Source: Candidatus Stoquefichus sp.
Lineage (GTDB): Bacteria; Bacillota_I; Bacilli_A; Erysipelotrichales; Coprobacillaceae
Assembly (NCBI GenBank): GCA_021768625.1
Contig: JAETUM010000017.1
Coordinates: 1 to 49,100 of the forward strand
Direction: 5' to 3'
DNA: 49,100 nucleotides
The number at the start of each line of letters is the position of its first letter. Position 1 is the first letter of the stretch. The translations under genes were made by a program, and so were the position numbers. Shown here piece after piece: positions 44,139 to 49,100 of this stretch. The notes beneath the pieces were generated by a model that worked only from the letters and a program-made list of their open reading frames with translations, had not been told where the DNA came from and did not search any database.

Positions 44139-45231
44139 ATGCATCTTTATGAGGTAAAATAACTTCAAATATTGTTACATGATTTTGACTTGATACTTTT
44201 ATAAAACCTTGATGTTGCTTTGTGATTGTTTGAGCAATAGACAACCCTAATCCTGATCCTCCAGTTTGAGATGAACGAGATTCATCTAAACGGTAAAATT
44301 GTTCAAAGATTAAATCTAATTTATCTTGAGGAATAGTTGGACCATAATTCTTGAATAGAATATATGTATAGATGTGATCTTCTTTAGTTTCTATTGTTAT
44401 AGAAGAATCTTCATCACCATAATACATTGCGTTTTTGATAATATTATTGAAAACTCTTGCTATTTTTTGAGCATCTACATATATCATAATATTTTGATCA
44501 ACTTGTATTTGTAATTGCTGATGATGTTGAGTTAATAATGGATAAAATTCTTCTTTCATTTGTTCCAATAGATAATATAAATTCACTTCTTCTTTATGAA
44601 GGGTTTGATATGCTTGATTTAACTTTGCTATATCAAAAAATTCATTAATTAATTTTTCTAAGCGATATGCTTTATCAAGTGTCATCTCTGTATACTTTTT
44701 TCTTAAATCTTCTGATAAATCTGTTTCATTCAATAAGCAAAGATATCCTATAACTGATGCTAATGGCGTTTTAATATCATGAGCAAGATAAGCAATCATA
44801 TCAACTTTATGTTGTTCTTCTCGAATAGCTTTCTTTTCATTTTCTATACTTTCTTTTTTTAAAGCATTTAAATCTTGTTCCAATTCTTTTAATGAATCTT
44901 CTAAAACAATCTCTTTATCATCTTTTGAAACTAGAGTTTTCATTGAAGTAAAAACTTGAGATATTTTTTGAATAGCATAAACCTCTACAAGTAATGAATT
45001 AATCATTAGAGCAATTAATAATGTTATAAAAATAACAACCTTTTGATTTTTTAATATAAAGTGTGCAAAGCTATATCCAAATAAATCATTTATAAAGTTA
45101 ATAATTGCACCATTATAAAAGTGATCTATAAAAAAGTATAACAATAAAATAATAATCATTGAAATCAAAGCAATAATAATATGTCTTTTAATAATCTCTT
45201 TTTGAAACTCTTTTGTATAATTTTTATCCAA
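44134..45231 (-). CDS. Sensor histidine kinase (CiaH/VanS-like)
   Basis: A 365-aa kinase with two spans (about 15-37 and 60-85), a short outer loop between, HisKA with YLAHDIKTPLASVIGYL (phosphorylated His near 153), and HATPase with NNIIKNAMYYGD and GSGLGLSIAQTI. The gene starts with TTG at 45231 and overlaps the regulator by eight bases; the GGAG site lies in the regulator's last codons. Second gene of a regulator-kinase pair, followed by the C39-like protease. Confidence 0.92.
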   Translation of the reverse strand: MDKNYTKEFQKEIIKRHIIIALISMIIILLLYFFIDHFYNGAIINFINDLFGYSFAHFILKNQKVVIFITLLIALMINSLLVEVYAIQKISQVFTSMKTLVSKDDKEIVLEDSLKELEQDLNALKKESIENEKKAIREEQHKVDMIAYLAHDIKTPLASVIGYLCLLNETDLSEDLRKKYTEMTLDKAYRLEKLINEFFDIAKLNQAYQTLHKEEVNLYYLLEQMKEEFYPLLTQHHQQLQIQVDQNIMIYVDAQKIARVFNNIIKNAMYYGDEDSSITIETKEDHIYTYILFKNYGPTIPQDKLDLIFEQFYRLDESRSSQTGGSGLGLSIAQTITKQHQGFIKVSSQNHVTIFEVILPHKDAF

Positions 45232-45904
45232 TTTTATAACCTACTCCCCATACTGTCTTTATATATTTTGGATTATCTGCTGAATCATTCATCTTTTCAC
45301 GAATATGTCTAATATGTACCATAATAGAACTACTATTAGATGTGTAATATTTCTCTCCCCACAACTCTTGAAAAATCTGATCAACAGTAATAACCTTTCC
45401 TTTATTTTCGCATAATAACCATAGAATATCAAATTCAGTTGGTGTAAGTGATATTAATTCATTATTCAAATAACATTGATGATTTTCTTTTTCTATTGTT
45501 AATGCTCCAATAGTAATCAAATGTTCTTTCTTTTGATTAGAGAAAGATGTATAACGACGAAGTTGGGCTTTCACTCGAGCCATTAATTCTAAAGGTCGAA
45601 ATGGCTTTGTAACATAGTCATCTGCCCCTATTGTAAGTCCTGTTATTTTATCTATCTCTGTTTCTTTTGCTGTTAACATAATAATTGGAAACTCATGTCT
45701 TTCACGAATTTTTTGACAAATTGTTAAACCATCAATATCAGGTAACATAATATCTAATATAGCTAAATCAATATGTTCTTTCTCACTACAAAGAAGTGCT
45801 TCTGAACCATTATAGAATTTATAAACTTCATATCCTTCATTCTTTAAATATAATTCTACTAAATCTGCAATTTCTTGTTCATCATCTACGACTAATATTT
45901 TCAT
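45224..45904 (-). CDS. OmpR-family response regulator (CiaR/VanR-like)
   Basis: A 226-aa regulator. Receiver: VVDDEQE, phosphorylated Asp51 in LAILDIMLPDIDG, and DYVTKPFR. Winged helix with LTPTEFDILWLLCENKG and SSSIMVHIRHIREKMN. The ATG follows an AAAGGGG site. The promoter has a degenerate version of the same hexamer repeat seen before the protease gene, suggesting autoregulation. Function by analogy: envelope homeostasis; no target beyond the neighbours can be named. Confidence 0.93.
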   Translation of the reverse strand: MKILVVDDEQEIADLVELYLKNEGYEVYKFYNGSEALLCSEKEHIDLAILDIMLPDIDGLTICQKIRERHEFPIIMLTAKETEIDKITGLTIGADDYVTKPFRPLELMARVKAQLRRYTSFSNQKKEHLITIGALTIEKENHQCYLNNELISLTPTEFDILWLLCENKGKVITVDQIFQELWGEKYYTSNSSSIMVHIRHIREKMNDSADNPKYIKTVWGVGYKIG

Positions 45905-45920
45905 ATTCCCACCCCTTTTT

Positions 45921-45953
45921 ATTATAGTATAATATTTTTATGAATATCTTAAG
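45921..45953 (-). promoter_or_regulatory. Regulator promoter with CiaR-like hexamers
   Basis: Plus-strand TTTATG (45937-45942), five bases, CTTAAG (45948-45953). The -10 is TATAAT (45921-45926) on the minus strand, within TATACTATAA, a string also found at the protease promoter. The hexamers cover the -35 position. Confidence 0.5.
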
Positions 45954-45972
45954 AATTTATTAATTTAAAAAG

Positions 45973-45992
45973 GATTTAGACATCTAAATCCC
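45973..45992 (-). terminator. Terminator of the HAD/MFS operon
   Basis: Arms GGATTTAGA (45973-45981) and TCTAAATCC (45984-45992) followed on the minus strand by five T. Confidence 0.85.
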
Positions 45993-46844
45993 TAAAGCAT
46001 CTTGAACGGCCTCTTGAAAACCATCTTCTTTGCAATCTTTGACAACACGATACGCTAACTTTTTAATTTGTTGTTCAGCATTTTGTGGTGCATATGAATA
46101 TGGAAAACATTCAAATAATGACAAGTCATTCATTCCATCTCCTAAAACAATAACCTCTTCTTTCGATATTCCTTTTTGCTGAATCACTTTTTCTAAAATA
46201 TATCCTTTTTGTGCCTCCTGATGAGTAACCTCTATATTATCATCAAATGATGATAAGTAAGAGATAGATGAAATATTTTGTAGTTGTAGATGCGCTTCTT
46301 TGATTTGTTGATGTGTTAAAGAAAACGCCTCAACTTTAATAATATCAATTTCTTGTTTTAAAAATGCATCAAAGTCACTAATATGTTGAAGATGATTACA
46401 TGGAGATGATTCATATTGTCCACCCACTTCATATTTTAAAGGATCATCATGAAATCTTTTTACACTTCTTTGAATGAATGCCTGGCGTACAAATTCAGGA
46501 GAATGTCCAGTATAAAAACCATTTGTAGTAAAAATCATATATGGAATATGACTCTTTGTAAATATAGAAACAATATCCTTAATATGAGACTTATCCATAT
46601 AACAACTCATTAATACTTTTCCATCTTTATCCACGTATTGTGCACCATTACCAAGAATTGCTTCACATTGGATTCCGTAACGATTCATAATTGAACAAAC
46701 ACCTTCATAATCTCTACCAGTTGCTATAACAAAATTGATATGTTGTTCCATTAATTGATGTATAGTTTCTAAATTCCCATGAGAAATATCTGATGAAGAA
46801 CTTAAAAGAGTTCCATCCATATCACTTACAACCATCTTAATCAT
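45984..46844 (-). CDS. HAD-family phosphatase (Cof type)
   Basis: A 286-aa haloacid-dehalogenase-superfamily phosphatase with an alpha/beta cap (type IIB). Motif I is SDMDGTLL (nucleophile Asp8), motif II IATGRDYEG, and motifs III/IV are near the end, VIVLGDGMNDLSL. Cof-type enzymes hydrolyse small sugar phosphates or other phosphorylated metabolites; the substrate is not predictable. Third gene of a HAD-MFS-HAD row on the minus strand. A GGAGG site precedes the ATG. Confidence 0.9.
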   Translation of the reverse strand: MIKMVVSDMDGTLLSSSSDISHGNLETIHQLMEQHINFVIATGRDYEGVCSIMNRYGIQCEAILGNGAQYVDKDGKVLMSCYMDKSHIKDIVSIFTKSHIPYMIFTTNGFYTGHSPEFVRQAFIQRSVKRFHDDPLKYEVGGQYESSPCNHLQHISDFDAFLKQEIDIIKVEAFSLTHQQIKEAHLQLQNISSISYLSSFDDNIEVTHQEAQKGYILEKVIQQKGISKEEVIVLGDGMNDLSLFECFPYSYAPQNAEQQIKKLAYRVVKDCKEDGFQEAVQDALGI

Positions 46845-46861
46845 TTCTTATATCCTCCACT

Positions 46862-48073
46862 CTATTTATCCATAGCAACTTCATTATTTCCATTCAATGC
46901 AAGGAAAACAATTCCTACACCTATAATAGAAATGAAAATACCAATTAACAATACTTGTTGTACTCCTACTGCGTCTAGTAAAACTCCTCCAACTAAATTA
47001 GCTAAAATCCCACTTGCTGTATAAGACATTGTTACCATAGATTGTCCTTTAATAGAATCTGTCTTAGCTATCATTTGATTAGCATAATAAACACAAGCTG
47101 GTGTTAATATAGCATATGCGCCCATTTGTAATGCTTGGGCTATATATATTGTTGTCATATTAGTAGCGAAGTATGTTAAACCATGCTTAACTGCAAATAA
47201 TATAACAGCAATTTTAATTAATGTTGTACATTTCACCTTTTGTCTAAGTAAATCAAAACAAATCATTGCAGGTAATTCAACAATAGCTGCTAAAAAGATG
47301 GCAGTTCCCATATCACTTTCTGTTCCATGAATAGGTGTAATGACTTGTATAAAGAAATTGTTAATAATAGTATGAGTAAAATAAACAAAAACAGTTCCAA
47401 AAATAAATAACATAAATTTTTTATATTTTTGACAAAATTCTATAAAAGATAATTGTTTTTGTTCTTCTTCAATTTGATTATCATTTTGTATATTTTGTTG
47501 CTCGTTTTTAGGAACAACAAATGAATAAACAATAAATAACAATAAAATATTGAATGCAATATAAACAAGTGGAATCATATCTGCACCAAATCCATCCATC
47601 TCAAGCAAATGTCCTAATGCTAAAGAAACTAATGCATAAGCTGCACTACCAATTCCTCTTCCTAATCCAAAGTTAATAGCAATACCATGTTTTTCAAACA
47701 TGAAAGCCATTGAGTTAAGTAAAGGTGTCATTGTTTGCATACATGTAGAAATACCAATAAATGCACAAATTAAAATAATAGATCCCTTTCCTAAAAATAA
47801 CATACTTACTGATAAAACTATAATTACCAAAAGCATAACAGCAATAATTTTTCTTAATTCTATATGTTTATTTTTATCTGCAAAGGAAGCAACTGTTGGT
47901 TGAGCAAAAACTGCAATTGCACTGATAAATGCCAAAACAATACCAATAACTGAATTACTAAATCCTTTGTTTAATAAATAGACTGACGCATACCCCATAA
48001 GAGCACAAAATGATCCAAAATATAAAGCTTGTATTGCAGAATATTTGATATCTAATGCTAAAATCTTTTTCAT
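46862..48073 (-). CDS. MFS transporter
   Basis: A 403-aa major facilitator with about twelve hydrophobic spans and a central cytoplasmic loop near 195-215 (NEQQNIQNDNQIEEEQKQ). The first spans (LDIKYSAIQALYFGSFCALM and GYASVYLLNKGFSNSVIG) and the GLGRGIGSAAYALVS motif resemble the LacY/nucleoside-symporter-like group (MFS_1_like), so sugar or nucleoside uptake is likely. It lies between two HAD phosphatase genes, which may act on its imported cargo. The substrate is not determined. Confidence 0.85.
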   Translation of the reverse strand: MKKILALDIKYSAIQALYFGSFCALMGYASVYLLNKGFSNSVIGIVLAFISAIAVFAQPTVASFADKNKHIELRKIIAVMLLVIIVLSVSMLFLGKGSIILICAFIGISTCMQTMTPLLNSMAFMFEKHGIAINFGLGRGIGSAAYALVSLALGHLLEMDGFGADMIPLVYIAFNILLLFIVYSFVVPKNEQQNIQNDNQIEEEQKQLSFIEFCQKYKKFMLFIFGTVFVYFTHTIINNFFIQVITPIHGTESDMGTAIFLAAIVELPAMICFDLLRQKVKCTTLIKIAVILFAVKHGLTYFATNMTTIYIAQALQMGAYAILTPACVYYANQMIAKTDSIKGQSMVTMSYTASGILANLVGGVLLDAVGVQQVLLIGIFISIIGVGIVFLALNGNNEVAMDK

Positions 48074-48113
48074 CCTTTTTCCTCCATTTTCCCTACTATA
48101 TAAAATAATTGAC

Positions 48114-48884
48114 TTATTTCACTCTTTTTTCAAAAAGAGAAACAGTATCTAATAATTCTATTGCTTCTGATACTGAACCAACTAACTGATCTGCTTTATC
48201 TTGAACAATGACTGAAGAATCTACAAATGTAAAAGCACAATCTGCACTTTCCAACATAGGTATATCATTATAAGAATCACCTATTCCAGCTACATAATCA
48301 AGTCCCAATACATCTTTTAATTTTAAAATTGCATTTCCTTTAGAACATCCTCTTTTTACTACATCCATATATTGTTTATTTTGAAATGCTTCTACCTCTG
48401 GAATATTCTCATTAATTTCTAAACAGAATTTTCTTGCATTATCCTCACTATATGTATTAATAGATAATCCATAAATTTGTCCTTCTACCTCATCTAAAGA
48501 TTGAACAATTGTTTGTGGAATAGATACATTTAAATTAGCACTTTTAAAAGTATATACTTGTTGACTTGCTTGTATAGAGATATGTACTTTTTCTTCATAT
48601 GTAGATATAATTTTTTGTGTTACTTCTCGACTCATAGAATGTTCATCAATAACTTGCATATTTTTATCTAAAATTAATGCTCCACTTGTTAAAATATAAA
48701 AATCAAAATCTATTTTATCTTGTACATGTGGAATAATTCCATTTAAAGGTCTACCTGTACAAATCCCAAATAAATGCCCTTCTTTTTGAAATCTTTTAAT
48801 TGCTATTAAATCATCTTTACGAAAATTAGATATTTCATTTTCAAAAAATAATGTTCCATCAAAATCACTTGCTAAAGCTTTCAT
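48114..48884 (-). CDS. HAD-family phosphatase (Cof type)
   Basis: A 256-aa type IIB HAD phosphatase. Motif I ASDFDGTLFF, motif II GICTGRPLNG, and IGDSYNDIPMLES as motif III/IV. It differs clearly from the phosphatase at 45984 (different length and cap). First gene of the HAD-MFS-HAD row. AAAGGAGG site precedes the ATG. Confidence 0.9.
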   Translation of the reverse strand: MKALASDFDGTLFFENEISNFRKDDLIAIKRFQKEGHLFGICTGRPLNGIIPHVQDKIDFDFYILTSGALILDKNMQVIDEHSMSREVTQKIISTYEEKVHISIQASQQVYTFKSANLNVSIPQTIVQSLDEVEGQIYGLSINTYSEDNARKFCLEINENIPEVEAFQNKQYMDVVKRGCSKGNAILKLKDVLGLDYVAGIGDSYNDIPMLESADCAFTFVDSSVIVQDKADQLVGSVSEAIELLDTVSLFEKRVK

Positions 48885-48978
48885 CTTATCCTCCTTTATA
48901 TATCAATATATATATGGAAATCATATCACAAAGAAAAAACTAACACCAATTATTTTCATGATTATGAAAAATAAATCA
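48885..48978. other. AT-rich spacer
   Basis: Upstream region of the HAD/MFS row. Only AT-rich sequence with a possible minus-strand promoter area near 48900-48930; nothing else clear. Confidence 0.3.
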
Positions 48979-49100
48979 AAACTCCCCTTCAAAAGGGTAG
49001 TTTGTTCTGAGGCTATAAGCCTCGCTTACTTGCTCGCGTCTCAAGGCGCTGCTTTCACTTCGCTCAAGCCTACCGCTCTTGACTCTCGCTGTCCCTCAAA
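48979..49100. repeat. GC-rich hairpin-containing element at the right edge (partial)
   Basis: After 48.9 kb of AT-rich DNA the last ~100 bases are GC-rich. It opens with an imperfect hairpin (AAACTCCCC at 48979-48987 against GGGTAGTTT at 48995-49003), then a perfect GAGGCT-ATA-AGCCTC (49009-49023). After that, short CGAG/GCGAG-type units recur on the minus strand (CAGCGAGAG, GAGCGAAG, CGCGAGCAAG, AAGCGAGG). No ORF is supported. It looks like a dispersed intergenic repeat cut by the window edge; the full element and copy number are not visible here. Confidence 0.5.

Noticed and set aside
1-49100. CRISPR arrays, insertion sequences, integrases or phage genes
   Set aside because: No regular spaced repeats and no transposase or recombinase motifs were seen in any reading frame presented by the sequence.

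Overview
The window is about 49 kb of very AT-rich DNA with dense, short-spaced genes, strong AGGAGG ribosome binding sites and many simple hairpin terminators. Gene content (class III ribonucleotide reductase NrdD/NrdG, HPr-type and Crh-like regulation, OmpR-type two-component systems beside ABC exporters, ATP-type PEP carboxykinase) points to an anaerobic low-GC Firmicute. The overall protein style suggests a gut Erysipelotrichia (Coprobacillus/Faecalibacillus-like); the exact genus is inference. Most genes lie on the minus strand.

Layout. 1-4.7 kb: alpha/beta hydrolase, convergent with nrdD-nrdG, then an HPr-like protein whose phosphorylatable His is Tyr, and a rhodanese-fold protein without a catalytic Cys. 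4.8-4.95 kb: tRNA-Glu and tRNA-Trp. 5.0-6.05 kb: a gene graveyard (AraC-like regulator remnant, SH3-like tail, membrane-anchored gene broken by one stop). 6.3-9.0 kb: AEC-type permease and a short GH2 glycosidase. 9.0-13.0 kb: ECF sigma factor, probable anti-sigma protein, clostripain-type lipoprotein protease and CAP-domain lipoprotein in one operon. 13.1-18.5 kb: DUF305 protein, L,D-transpeptidase, M18 aminopeptidase, ABC-F ATPase. 18.5-21.2 kb: LysR regulator and zinc alcohol dehydrogenase, lying between a decayed and an intact copy of the 3' end of an ABC permease gene. 21.2-28.5 kb: a six-gene operon (response regulator, sensor kinase with a frameshift in a 7-nt homopolymer, membrane-anchored protein, lipoprotein, ABC ATPase, ABC permease). 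28.5-31.2 kb: CobW-like GTPase and pckA. 31.3-35.3 kb: methionine/one-carbon operon metF, separate MetH reactivation domain, metH, plus an unlisted 51-aa ORF.

35.4-38.4 kb holds a secreted 103-aa Cys-containing peptide followed by a DUF1430-like multi-spanning protein and its ABC ATPase. This is the architecture of lactococcin-972-type bacteriocin/immunity cassettes, but the peptide does not look like lactococcin 972. It is preceded by two direct repeats with a 20-bp period. Directly upstream (38.6-43.2 kb) is a response regulator-kinase-ABC ATPase-FtsX permease set of the Bce/Vex kind. 43.3-45.9 kb is a third two-component system with a C39-like protease; hexamer repeats at an exact 11-bp period (CiaR-like) lie upstream of both the regulator and the protease. 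46-48.9 kb: HAD phosphatase, MFS transporter, HAD phosphatase. The last ~100 bases are a GC-rich, hairpin-containing element unlike the rest of the window.

The most interesting parts are the bacteriocin-like cassette with its repeats, the CiaR-like regulon, the Crh-like HPr variant, the frameshifted sensor kinase and the duplicated permease end flanking the LysR-ADH pair.
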